A stretch of 64,000 bases of DNA from positions 2,953,001 through 3,017,000 of the forward strand of contig NZ_AP024169.1 in assembly GCF_016591975.1 (NCBI RefSeq). Reading direction: 5' to 3'. Shown here piece after piece: positions 1-8,211 of this stretch. The translations under genes and the position numbers were made by a program. The stretch is from Anaeromicropila herbilytica (lineage in GTDB: Bacteria > Bacillota > Clostridia > Lachnospirales > Lachnospiraceae). The notes under the pieces are model-generated. The model did no database searches. It saw only the letters and a program-made list of their open reading frames with translations, and was not told the DNA's origin. Numbering within the stretch: the stretch's first letter is position 1; every line of letters begins with the position of its first letter.

Positions 1-85
1 TTCTTAATTCCTCATCGTAATATCCTAGATTATCTTTTAACGAGAAGGAACAAAATTCAGATCCTTTATACATTGCATACTCCAT
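1..85 (-). CDS. N-terminal 28 codons of an unidentified protein (runs off window)
   Basis: An ATG at 85 on the minus strand opens a frame that stays open to the window edge. A GGGGGA ribosome-site-like run lies a few bases upstream of it. The visible N-terminus begins MEYAMYKGSEFCSF. It is too short to assign to a family. The frame could be fortuitous, but the start context is good. The 283 bases between it and the next gene are AT-rich and would hold both divergent promoters; I see no other feature there. Confidence 0.45.
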   Translation of the reverse strand, partial: MEYAMYKGSEFCSFSLKDNLGYYDEELR

Positions 86-368
86 TAACTCATCCCCCAC
101 TTACATTAAATATATATCATATTATCTTCTATTTTACATATAATGTCCATCCTTACATTATACTTTACACCTAATCCGCATTACTGTATGGTGATTTTTT
201 CCTTTTCATGGTATAAATATATATATTTATATATTTACAAATAGCTACCCATTTCTCAATCAAGGAGGGATTGACACCAATTTATCATATGACATAACCA
301 TCACTTGCAATGGCTTAACATTATTTCTCTTACTAAGAATTTGAAATTAATTGAAAAGGAGACATTCT

Positions 369-875
369 ATGAAATTATTAATTCACGACTTAAAAAGTGA
401 TGTATTTCAAAGCGCATTCCCATCACTACCTGAGGATACAAAAATCACATCAAACGAATCCACCATCCACCATTGTATTGGATGCTTTGGTTGTTGGGTT
501 AAAACTCCTTCCAAATGTTCCATTCGCGATAAATATGGTAACATGGGTGAATATTTATCAAAATGCAACGAATTAATCATAGTAAGCAATTGTCGTTATG
601 GCGGTTTTAGCCCTTTTGTTAAAAGCGTATTAGATCGTAGTATTTCTTATGTTCATCCTTATTTTCGTTTTATAAATGGCGAGATGCACCACAAAAGACG
701 CTATGATAACAAGATTAACCTACATGTTCATTTCTATGGAGAAATCACAGAGGATGAAAAGAATACTGCTAACAAGCTCGTAAAAGCAAATTCTATTAAT
801 TTGGATTTAGATTCCTATGATGTTTCTTTCTATAAGGTTACTAAAGAAATGGAGGGTATAATTTTATGCAAATAG
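369..875 (+). CDS. Flavodoxin-fold NAD(P)H-dependent oxidoreductase, cysteine-rich type
   Basis: This 168-residue protein resembles the clostridial flavodoxin/FMN-reductase family that carries a cysteine cluster. CIGCFGCW lies at about residues 36-43, with another Cys at 50. The later stretch SNCRYGGFSPFVKSVLDR (about 74-91) matches the FMN-binding part of the fold. The start is the ATG at 369, preceded by AAAGGAG; a TTG at 351 would put the ribosome site inside the gene. The 3' end overlaps the next gene by 10 bases, so the two are co-translated and may form a heteromeric flavoprotein. Expected role: FMN-dependent electron transfer or quinone/disulfide reduction in the cytoplasm. The substrate is unknown. 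Confidence 0.7.
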   Translation: MKLLIHDLKSDVFQSAFPSLPEDTKITSNESTIHHCIGCFGCWVKTPSKCSIRDKYGNMGEYLSKCNELIIVSNCRYGGFSPFVKSVLDRSISYVHPYFRFINGEMHHKRRYDNKINLHVHFYGEITEDEKNTANKLVKANSINLDLDSYDVSFYKVTKEMEGIILCK

Positions 876-1516
876 CACTTATTAACGGAAGCCCTAAATA
901 TAAGAATAGCGCCTCAGAAGTTATTTTAGAAGATTTAGAAGAATGTTTAAAGAAGAATCCTAATATAAAGGTTACACATTTTTCATTCTTAAAACCTCAG
1001 ATTGATCAAAAGGACATTAAATCTCTATTTTCATGTAATTGTTGGGTATTTGCTTTTCCTCTCTATGTAGATGGTATTCCTTCACATTTATTGAATTGTA
1101 TGATTCAACTTGAAAAATATATAGGGGCGCACCCTAATGTTCCTAAGACAATTCATGTATATGGCATTAGTAATTCCGGCTTTCATGAAGGAAAGCAAAA
1201 TATAATAGCAATCGAAATATTGAAAAATTGGTGCATAAAATCAGGTCTTATCTGGGGACAAGGACTTGGAGTTGGTGCTGGTGGAATGCTTGCTGGCCTA
1301 AAAAAAGTTCCACTTGGTCATGGCCCTAAAAAGAACCTAGGGAAAGCTTTTGAACCTTTTGTAAGTAATATCGTACATAGGAAAAGTGAAGAAATCATTG
1401 TTACTTCTGCAAACTTTCCTAGACTCGCATACAAAATAGCTGCTGAATTCGGTTGGAGAAAGCAGATTAAGGCAAATGGACTTAAAAGAAAAGATATTTT
1501 TAGAAAATGTAATTAA
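866..1516 (+). CDS. NADPH-dependent FMN reductase-like protein
   Basis: A 216-residue flavodoxin-like protein. The N-terminal strand and phosphate loop (MQIALINGSPKYKNSAS) are typical of the FMN reductase superfamily, and FAFPLYVDGIPSHL at about 64-77 matches the second flavin-contact loop. The ATG lies inside the end of the preceding gene, with GGAGGG just upstream, so translation is coupled. A GVGAGGML segment near residue 133 and a basic C-terminus are visible. The pair probably acts as one cytoplasmic flavin-dependent reductase system. The physiological substrate cannot be read from sequence. Confidence 0.7.
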   Translation: MQIALINGSPKYKNSASEVILEDLEECLKKNPNIKVTHFSFLKPQIDQKDIKSLFSCNCWVFAFPLYVDGIPSHLLNCMIQLEKYIGAHPNVPKTIHVYGISNSGFHEGKQNIIAIEILKNWCIKSGLIWGQGLGVGAGGMLAGLKKVPLGHGPKKNLGKAFEPFVSNIVHRKSEEIIVTSANFPRLAYKIAAEFGWRKQIKANGLKRKDIFRKCN

Positions 1517-1551
1517 CTCTTTTCATTTATATTACATATTTACAGATTAGT

Positions 1552-1616
1552 AAAACCCATGCAATCATTTTATAGATAATCTTGATATCCTGACAGATTA
1601 AAATTGCATGGGTTTT
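1552..1616 (+). terminator. Inverted repeat after the flavoprotein pair
   Basis: Perfect 14-bp arms (AAAACCCATGCAAT at 1552-1565 and its complement at 1603-1616) lie about 35 bases after the stop, and the 3' arm ends in TTTTATTTTAT. The 37-base loop is long for a terminator, but the T-rich exit supports termination. Confidence 0.6.
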
Positions 1617-1668
1617 ATTTTATAGTCATATCATACAACGTCTTACTAGAATTCTTTTAACAAACTTT

Positions 1669-1923
1669 GGTTAGGGCGTCAAAAGTCATTCTAAATCTTA
1701 ATTGTGTATATTGATGTATAATTATTAATTTTGGCGTAGTCCGGCCGAAAGTATCGTTTATATTTTGTCAAGACTCAAAGTAAAAATACGAACATAAGTG
1801 AGTATTTTTACTTGTTTTGAGGCTTGTAAAAAATATGATGCTAGAGGGAAAGGTAGCTAAAATTCATAATTATACAGCGATATACACTCAGTAAACTAAA
1901 ATAAGACTTTTGACACCATAACC
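1669..1923. mobile_element. 255-bp fold-back (MITE-like) element
   Basis: The two ends are inverted repeats: GGTTAGGGCGTCAAAAGTC at 1669-1687 against GACTTTTGACACCATAACC at 1905-1923, 17 of 19 matching. The homology does not stop at the ends. The interior arms also pair imperfectly (GTGTATATTGATGTATAATTATTAA with its counterpart near 1862-1890, and the 1774-1842 core with ATAAGTGA at its tip), so the whole element folds as one long hairpin. AACTTT occurs on both sides (1663-1668 and 1924-1929) as a candidate target duplication. No protein is encoded. It sits directly after the gpsA stop and could also end transcription of the hydrogenase operon. A 26-base piece (1880-1905) recurs at 21750-21775. 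Confidence 0.7.
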
Positions 1924-1927
1924 AACT

Positions 1928-2884
1928 TTAGAATTCTTTCTTTAAGCTTCTATCAAACAATTCTTGTAATACTTTCTTACAATCTCCGTTTTCATATAAC
2001 ATTGTATACACTGCCTCACAAATCGGTAATTCCACTTGATACATTAATCCTAATTTAATCATTGCTTTCACAGTATAATATCCTTCTGCTAGATTCGTAT
2101 ATTCCTGTCCTTTTACAAAAGCTTCACCATAACTTCTGTTATGGCTATATTTTGAAAAAACTGTTGCTTCATAATCTCCTAAATGACACAGTCCATATGC
2201 AGATTGCTCCTTGCCTCCCATCGCCTTTATTAACCTGGCAACTTCTCTCGTTCCCCTTGACATTAATGCACCCTTTAATGACGAGAGATTCATACCATCT
2301 AGCATTCCTGCTGCAATTCCTATTACATTTTTAGCAGCGGCACCTACTTCACTACCTATCATATCATCGCCATAGTAAAAGCGAATTAAATCACTCGAAA
2401 ACGAAGTAACAAGAAATTGTTGATCTGCTTCACATTCCGAATCAATAACCATACAGTTTGGTATCCCCTGATAAAAATTTTGCACATGTCCTGGACCAAG
2501 CCAAACTGATACAGAACTATTCTCTTCTAACGTTTCATTTACAATCTGGGATAATCTTTTTCCTGTCTCTATCTCAATCCCTTTCATACACAATACAAAT
2601 TTTTTGTTTTTCACTTTATAATTTTCAATTTCTTTCATAACATTTCTTAAACCTTGAGAATTAATTGAGATTATTATGACTTCTGATTCTAAAGCTTTCG
2701 AAAGATTTGTTTCTAATATAATACTCTCTGGTAGAGTGATCATGCCATTTGAACGAGTCATGGCGAATTCACTCATATGTTTTGAGCCTTCTCTTCCATA
2801 TAATATTACATCTTGACCTATATGATTTAGATACCATGCGATAAAGGATCCCCATCTACCGCAACCAATTACCGTAACTTTCAT
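1928..2884 (-). CDS. gpsA: Glycerol-3-phosphate dehydrogenase, NAD(P)+
   Basis: Reduces dihydroxyacetone phosphate to sn-glycerol 3-phosphate for phospholipid synthesis. The N-terminus MKVTVIGCGRWGSFIAWYL is the Rossmann fold with GxGxxG-type spacing (GCGRWG). Catalytic-domain motifs GAAAKNVIGIAAGM and NRSYGEAFVKG follow, and length (about 318 residues) is normal for GpsA. I chose the ATG at 2884; a longer in-frame form reaches 3028 but adds 48 residues unlike the family. It follows hypE closely (10 bases if the long form is transcribed) and appears to be the last gene of the hydrogenase-hyp operon. That is an unusual place for gpsA. Confidence 0.88.
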   Translation of the reverse strand: MKVTVIGCGRWGSFIAWYLNHIGQDVILYGREGSKHMSEFAMTRSNGMITLPESIILETNLSKALESEVIIISINSQGLRNVMKEIENYKVKNKKFVLCMKGIEIETGKRLSQIVNETLEENSSVSVWLGPGHVQNFYQGIPNCMVIDSECEADQQFLVTSFSSDLIRFYYGDDMIGSEVGAAAKNVIGIAAGMLDGMNLSSLKGALMSRGTREVARLIKAMGGKEQSAYGLCHLGDYEATVFSKYSHNRSYGEAFVKGQEYTNLAEGYYTVKAMIKLGLMYQVELPICEAVYTMLYENGDCKKVLQELFDRSLKKEF

Positions 2885-3038
2885 TTCTTTACCAGTACCT
2901 TTCTCTTTGTATTTATCATTGTATTTTTTATAACTTAAAACTTCCCAGTTAACAGCTAATCTCCACTTGATTATAAAGATTTTGAATTTTTCACTTGGAA
3001 GTATATGTGCATATTTTACCATAATCATTTATGTTTTA

Positions 3039-4040
3039 CTAACATATTCTAGGTAAGATACTGCTAACAAGTTCAGGAATGATTCTTTTACCTCCGAACG
3101 AATTTCTTGAATATATCATTTTATCCTCCATCTGAGCAAATTCTCCTATAATACATGTATCTTTTCCACTCTCTATGCTTTGTAGCATCCTCAGTACTTT
3201 ATCCGCTTCCTCACGCTTTACAACTAATACCATTCTTCCTTCACAAGCCATATAAAGTGGGTCAAATCCTAATAACTTGTTAACTGCTCGTATACTTGGT
3301 TTTATCGGTATCTCTTCTTCATAAAGACAGATTCCATATTCAGTTGTCTTCATGAATTCATGAAGTACTGTAGCCACTCCTCCCCTTGTCGGATCTCTCA
3401 TACATTTAATAGCCTCTTTATATTCATTAACAACAGATAAAAACGGTGTTAATAAGGCACAGTCACTCTGGTAGTCTCCACTAATCTTCATGTGATACCT
3501 ATCTACAGCTATTGTAGTCCCATGCTCTCCTATACCGCCTGTTATTAGAATCTTATCTCCAGCATCAATTTTATTCTTTTTATACCCTGAATAATTAACA
3601 CCTACTCCACTCGTATTAATTACAATCTCGTCCAAACTTCCCTTTTCTACAACCTTGGTATCTCCTGTAACAATTGATACATTTGCTTGAGTACACATGT
3701 CTCTCATTGTTTCAACTATTTTCTCTAACTTTTTTCTCTCAAAACCTTCTTCAATTATAAATCCTGTGCTTAAATAAAGTGGAGTTGCACCTGATACCAC
3801 AAGGTCATTCACGGTACCACAGACTGCAAGCTTACCTATATTCCCACCTCGAAAAAAGATTGGTTTTACAACAAAAGAATCCGTTGTATAACTAATCAGT
3901 TCATTGCCTAACTGAAATGTTGCAGCATCCCCTTGATCCAATAAATATTTATTCTGAAAATTCTTATAAAAGATCTCTTCAATCAATTGAGATGTATGTT
4001 TTCCCCCATCCCCATGAATGAGCTTTATTATTTCATCCAT
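3039..4040 (-). CDS. hypE: Hydrogenase maturation protein HypE (thiocyanate-forming dehydratase)
   Basis: HypE takes a carbamoyl group from HypF onto its C-terminal cysteine and dehydrates it with ATP to the thiocyanate that supplies the CN ligands of the [NiFe] site. The 333-residue protein has the AIR-synthase/PurM-like layout: IHGDGGK near the N-terminus, GDAATFQLG, then TGDTKVVEKG and RDPTRGGVATVLHE. It ends in PRIC, the conserved acceptor cysteine at the extreme C-terminus. It is separated from hypD by 147 bases, the largest gap in the operon. That gap holds a partial repeat shared with 41.3 kb. Confidence 0.93.
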   Translation of the reverse strand: MDEIIKLIHGDGGKHTSQLIEEIFYKNFQNKYLLDQGDAATFQLGNELISYTTDSFVVKPIFFRGGNIGKLAVCGTVNDLVVSGATPLYLSTGFIIEEGFERKKLEKIVETMRDMCTQANVSIVTGDTKVVEKGSLDEIVINTSGVGVNYSGYKKNKIDAGDKILITGGIGEHGTTIAVDRYHMKISGDYQSDCALLTPFLSVVNEYKEAIKCMRDPTRGGVATVLHEFMKTTEYGICLYEEEIPIKPSIRAVNKLLGFDPLYMACEGRMVLVVKREEADKVLRMLQSIESGKDTCIIGEFAQMEDKMIYSRNSFGGKRIIPELVSSILPRIC

Positions 4041-4187
4041 TCTATTCTCCTCTCATGCTTATTCATAATAGGGTTTGCCCAAGATATGACTTTTTAGTCT
4101 AATCTATGCAATATGCCATGCTAGATTTTGAAAAAGAGCATTTGTTAGGCGAATCATAATATGCAATTCTAGATTATTCTCAATCCT

Positions 4188-5288
4188 TTACACCAGATAT
4201 TTATAAGATATCGCACAACTTCCTTCTCCCGATATCATACAAGGACCTACTGGATGTTCCGGAGTACATTTACCCCCATATAAAGGGCAGTCCTTAGGTT
4301 CACTTTTTCCAAGAAGTATATCGCTGCATACACATTTATTCCGCTTTATGTCTTGACATTTGTTTATTTCTTTATCTGTCATTTTATTCACGTTGTGTTC
4401 TTCAAGCTGATATCTCACACTAGCATCATATTCTACATATTCCTTTTGAATGTGGAATCCTGCACCTTCTATTATTCCAATCCCTCTTAATTTAGCATCG
4501 CAGTCATCAAATACCTCTTCCATTAACTCGATTGCTTTTTGATTTCCTTGATATGAAACACACTGTCTATATAGATTGTTAAAATATCCAGATTTTTCTT
4601 TATTAAGAGATAAATAATATAATGCTTGAACGACATCTTTCGATTCAAATCCAGCTATCACTCCTGAAATACCATATTCTTTACTTATAAATTCAAAATA
4701 ATGTTCACCTACAACTGACGCAACATGTCCAGGGCAGATTAAGCCTTTTATACCATGATCTGAATCATTAAAAATATAACGTAAGATTGGCTTCATTCTT
4801 TTTAATCCAATATAGAAAGAAAGATTATGTAACTTTTCTTGCCTTGCCTTCTTTATTGCGAGTGCAATAATTGGTGCAGTAGTCTCAAAGCCTACTGCAA
4901 GGAATATAATCTCCTTATTCATGTGAGCCCTTGCTAAATCTATGGCATCAATCGGTGTATAAAGTACCCTGATATCTCGTCCTTTTTCTTTTTGTTCTAA
5001 TAGATTTTCTTTTCTTCCTTTTACCCTAAGCATATCTCCAAAAGTTGTAATTATGATATCTTTCACTTTCGTAAGTTCTATTGCCTTGTCAATATAATCC
5101 TCAGATGTTACACATACTGGGCATCCAGGTCCAGATAATAATCGAATCTGTGGTTTTACCAGTTCACCTATACCATATTTTTTAATTGCTTCTGTGTGAC
5201 TTCCGCATACCTCCATTATTGTATAACTGTCACCATCCATATTATGAATACTAGATAGCATCTCTTCTATTCGAAGGTACTTACCCAT
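4188..5288 (-). CDS. hypD: Hydrogenase maturation protein HypD
   Basis: HypD carries a [4Fe-4S] cluster and, with HypC, assembles the Fe(CN)2CO moiety. Conserved motifs are visible: MEVCGSHTEAI near residue 25, SGPGCPVCVT near 52, VGFETTAP in the middle, GFESKDVV, and the C-terminal cysteine-rich part (CVCSDILLGKSEPKDCPLYG, then CTPEHPVGPCMISGEGSC) that binds the cluster. At 366 residues it is full length. Its start overlaps the end of hypC by 22 bases, so the two are probably translationally coupled, in keeping with the HypC-HypD complex. Confidence 0.95.
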   Translation of the reverse strand: MGKYLRIEEMLSSIHNMDGDSYTIMEVCGSHTEAIKKYGIGELVKPQIRLLSGPGCPVCVTSEDYIDKAIELTKVKDIIITTFGDMLRVKGRKENLLEQKEKGRDIRVLYTPIDAIDLARAHMNKEIIFLAVGFETTAPIIALAIKKARQEKLHNLSFYIGLKRMKPILRYIFNDSDHGIKGLICPGHVASVVGEHYFEFISKEYGISGVIAGFESKDVVQALYYLSLNKEKSGYFNNLYRQCVSYQGNQKAIELMEEVFDDCDAKLRGIGIIEGAGFHIQKEYVEYDASVRYQLEEHNVNKMTDKEINKCQDIKRNKCVCSDILLGKSEPKDCPLYGGKCTPEHPVGPCMISGEGSCAISYKYLV

Positions 5289-5488
5289 TCTGACATCAAC
5301 TCCTGAACCTCATGATAATAATGTTCTTCAATCTTTTGTATACCACATCCAGCATGGACTAAAATATAATCTCCAACCTTAGGATCTTCAATTAGTCCAA
5401 TATTGACCTCGCTTTCAGTCTCCATGAGGCTTACTATAGCGTAATCCTCTTTGATCTCTTGAATCCTTCCAGGCAGTGCAATACACAT
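5267..5488 (-). CDS. hypC: Hydrogenase assembly chaperone HypC
   Basis: A 73-residue protein starting MCIALPGRIQEI. The N-terminal Cys2 left after Met removal is the residue HypC uses to bind HypD and the iron precursor, and later the large-subunit precursor. The typical DYILVHAGCGIQKI segment is present near residues 41-54. It overlaps hypD by 22 bases and lies 2 bases after hypF. Only one HypC/HybG-type chaperone is seen, consistent with a single [NiFe] hydrogenase in the operon. Confidence 0.93.
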   Translation of the reverse strand: MCIALPGRIQEIKEDYAIVSLMETESEVNIGLIEDPKVGDYILVHAGCGIQKIEEHYYHEVQELMSEWVSTFE

Positions 5489-5490
5489 GA

Positions 5491-7932
5491 TTAATTTCCT
5501 TCTCTCTCATCGAATTTTGCATTCGCTATAAAAATTTGTCCATAAGATATACCACTATCATTAGTCGGAATCTGTTGGTTATAATACACTTGATATCCTT
5601 TAATCTTCAATTTATTATTTAACATCGTTAGTAAATACCGGTTTTCAAATACTCCACCTGATAGAATTACTGTCCGAATTCCCGTTATTTCAGATATTTT
5701 ATCAATCATTTGAGCACTAGCTTCAATTACGGTATTATGGAAGCGAAATGATATTCTAGAGTTAATTTCACCTTTCTCAATATCTTGTATGATTCCTTCA
5801 AATATCTTCTCTAATTTGATTAGATAAGTACCGTCTTTCCATATAATTTCAAATGGATATATTAATTGTTCATCATTCTGGTTATATTGCTTTTGATAGC
5901 TATATCGATTATTCTGGTTTTTCTGGTAATCCATATTACGATTCTTGTTAATCTTAATTTCTTCTAGGTAGATGCAAATATCCATCTCATCTAATTCATT
6001 TTCAAGTTCAATTGCAGCTTGACCTTCATATGTATTCTGATAACAGATACCCAATAGAGCTGATACTGCATCAAATAGTCGTCCCATACTAGAGGTAGTA
6101 TGGCACATAAGGTTAGAATTAAGGAGTTGTATTAATAATTCAATCGAATCTTCTGAGGCATTACGAACTAACTTCATTGCATCAAACCCTAATTGTTCAA
6201 GATAGCATACAAGAATTCGCCATGGGTTATTGATTGCTTCTTCTCCTCCCTGTATTACGAGATAATCAAGATGCCCCATTCGATGAAAGCTCTTATAATC
6301 ACCAACTAAGAATTCACCACCCCATATAGCCCCGTCCGTACCATACCCAGTTCCGTCATATATGACACCAATTACTTTTTCATCTAGTCCATGTTCTCCC
6401 ATACAGCTCGCCATATGCGCATGGTGATGATAGATTCCTATCGCTTTCGTATTCCACCTTGTCTCATATTCTTCCGCTAAACTTCTACTGATATAAGCAG
6501 GATGCATATCATATGTTACTATTTTAGGTTTTATCTGAAATATAGTCTTAAAATGGTTTAATATTTTTTTATAATTCCGATAGCATTCAACTTCACAAAG
6601 GTCACCAAGATATTGACTATAATATAAATATTCATTATTTGAAACGCATATTGAACCTTTCATATCCGCACCAAATGCTAGAATTTCTTCCTTGGTTTGT
6701 ATTTTATATGTATAAGGGATATAACCCCTGGCTCTCCTTGATACTATTTCTGTACCATCGAGGACTTTTACAACAGAATCATCAATTGGTATATAAATAT
6801 TACGATTGTGAAGAATGAAATAATCCGCAACATCCTTTAAATGTTTAATCGCACTTATATTCCTATATTCCAATGGCATGCTACTAATATTAGCACTGGT
6901 CATTATAAGATAGTCTAATTCTTCTAGTAAAAGATAATGAATTGGTGCATATGGAAGCATAACCCCAAGGCTTTTACTCCCTGGAGCTATTGTATCGGGC
7001 AATCGAAGTGATTGAGATTGTCGTTTCTTTTTTAGTATAACAATAGGCCTTCTCTCACTCATTAGTATTTCTTCTTCCTTTTCATTCATCTCACAGATTT
7101 GTTTTACAACCTCGATATTTCTCACCATAATTGCAAATGGCTTCCTTGGTCTATGCTTTCTATCTCGAAGATTATGAATAGCATCATCATTTAATGCATC
7201 ACATGCTAAGTGAAAACCACCAATTCCTTTTATAGCAAGTATCTTTCCTTCCTTTAACTTACGAATTCCTTCTTTAATAACATCTTCACATATTAATTCA
7301 TTGCCATACTTGTCAGTCATCCAAAGCCTAGGACCGCATTGATTGCAAGAAGTAGGCTCTGCATGGAATCTTCTACTTTTGATGTTTTCATAATCTTTTT
7401 GACACTCCATACACATCTTAAATTCATTCATAGTTGTTGTACTTCGGTCATATGGCAAGCTTTTAATGATAGAATATCTTGGCCCACACTCTGTACAATT
7501 TGTAAATGGATACCGATAATATCTATGATTTTTATCTTTCATATCACTTTGACACTTTTTACATATTGCTATATCAGGTGGTATAAAACGTATCTTGTTA
7601 TCATTCACCGCACTTTCCATAATTACAAATGCTTCCTTCTGATTGTATATGTTACGAACCAGTCGTACTTTTTTATCTACAATAATTTGAATATTATTTA
7701 ATAATATATCCGTTTTTTCGATGCTAGCCAAGGGCGGACATTGATGAAGCACCTCATATAGAAAATCCTTCCTATTCTCAATATCCCCCTCATAGATAAT
7801 CAGTACCATTCCTCCCAGATTTCTAACAAAGCCACTAATCTTATATTTCAATGCTGCCTTATACACGAAGGGGCGATATCCCACCCCTTGAACAATTCCG
7901 TAGACTTTAATGCAATATCTTCTTATTCTCAT
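5491..7932 (-). CDS. hypF: Carbamoyltransferase HypF
   Basis: Transfers the carbamoyl group of carbamoyl phosphate, by way of a carbamoyl-AMP, to HypE. Domains in order: acylphosphatase-like (VQGVGYRPFVYKAA, about 12-25), two zinc-finger pairs (CKKC...CTEC, then CMEC...CNQC, about 123-203), YrdC/Sua5-like nucleotide-binding domain (GIGGFHLACDA, about 236-246), and Kae1/HypF C-terminal domain (HHHAHMASCMGEH and YDGTGYGTDGAIWGGE). At 813 residues it is about 50 longer than usual. The excess is mainly an Asn/Gln/Tyr-rich insertion near residues 665-690. It overlaps nothing and is tightly packed between the hypA-like gene and hypC. Confidence 0.93.
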   Translation of the reverse strand: MRIRRYCIKVYGIVQGVGYRPFVYKAALKYKISGFVRNLGGMVLIIYEGDIENRKDFLYEVLHQCPPLASIEKTDILLNNIQIIVDKKVRLVRNIYNQKEAFVIMESAVNDNKIRFIPPDIAICKKCQSDMKDKNHRYYRYPFTNCTECGPRYSIIKSLPYDRSTTTMNEFKMCMECQKDYENIKSRRFHAEPTSCNQCGPRLWMTDKYGNELICEDVIKEGIRKLKEGKILAIKGIGGFHLACDALNDDAIHNLRDRKHRPRKPFAIMVRNIEVVKQICEMNEKEEEILMSERRPIVILKKKRQSQSLRLPDTIAPGSKSLGVMLPYAPIHYLLLEELDYLIMTSANISSMPLEYRNISAIKHLKDVADYFILHNRNIYIPIDDSVVKVLDGTEIVSRRARGYIPYTYKIQTKEEILAFGADMKGSICVSNNEYLYYSQYLGDLCEVECYRNYKKILNHFKTIFQIKPKIVTYDMHPAYISRSLAEEYETRWNTKAIGIYHHHAHMASCMGEHGLDEKVIGVIYDGTGYGTDGAIWGGEFLVGDYKSFHRMGHLDYLVIQGGEEAINNPWRILVCYLEQLGFDAMKLVRNASEDSIELLIQLLNSNLMCHTTSSMGRLFDAVSALLGICYQNTYEGQAAIELENELDEMDICIYLEEIKINKNRNMDYQKNQNNRYSYQKQYNQNDEQLIYPFEIIWKDGTYLIKLEKIFEGIIQDIEKGEINSRISFRFHNTVIEASAQMIDKISEITGIRTVILSGGVFENRYLLTMLNNKLKIKGYQVYYNQQIPTNDSGISYGQIFIANAKFDEREGN

Positions 7933-7937
7933 ATCCC

Positions 7938-8198
7938 CTACAATTCTAAGACCTCTCCTTCAATACTTTCTAGAATGGCCGTTTGCTCCTTAATGTCTTG
8001 TTTATTAATAATTATCTCGGTCCATGGTCCAAAGAAATTTTGATTCATTTCTACAAGATGCTCATATAAATTTTCTCTATTCACATGACTATGTTCATTT
8101 ACAGTAATCGATACTTTTTTTACTTTTTCTATTTTATTATTCTCACATAACCTTTCAAGTTCATCTGTTATCTTTTGTAGCAAAATCGTATCATGCAT
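7938..8198 (-). CDS. HypA-like protein lacking the zinc-finger domain
   Basis: An 86-residue protein starting MHDTILLQKITDEL. This matches HypA, whose residue His2 (usually MHE) is the nickel ligand. KVKKVSITVNE corresponds to HypA's first beta strand. Normal HypA has about 115 residues and two CxxC pairs that bind structural zinc. Here there is no cysteine pair at all, and the protein passes from NQNFFGPWTEIII almost directly to the C-terminal IEGE. Position between the hydrogenase genes and hypF supports a maturation role. Whether it still delivers nickel or has become an adaptor is inference. No hypB partner is encoded in the window. Confidence 0.65.
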   Translation of the reverse strand: MHDTILLQKITDELERLCENNKIEKVKKVSITVNEHSHVNRENLYEHLVEMNQNFFGPWTEIIINKQDIKEQTAILESIEGEVLEL

Positions 8199-8211
8199 GG
8201 TTATCCCTTCC

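Noticed and set aside
2885..3028. 48-residue N-terminal extension of GpsA
   Set aside because: The Rossmann fold begins at once from the ATG at 2884 and the extension matches nothing in the family; it is probably the hypE-gpsA spacer.
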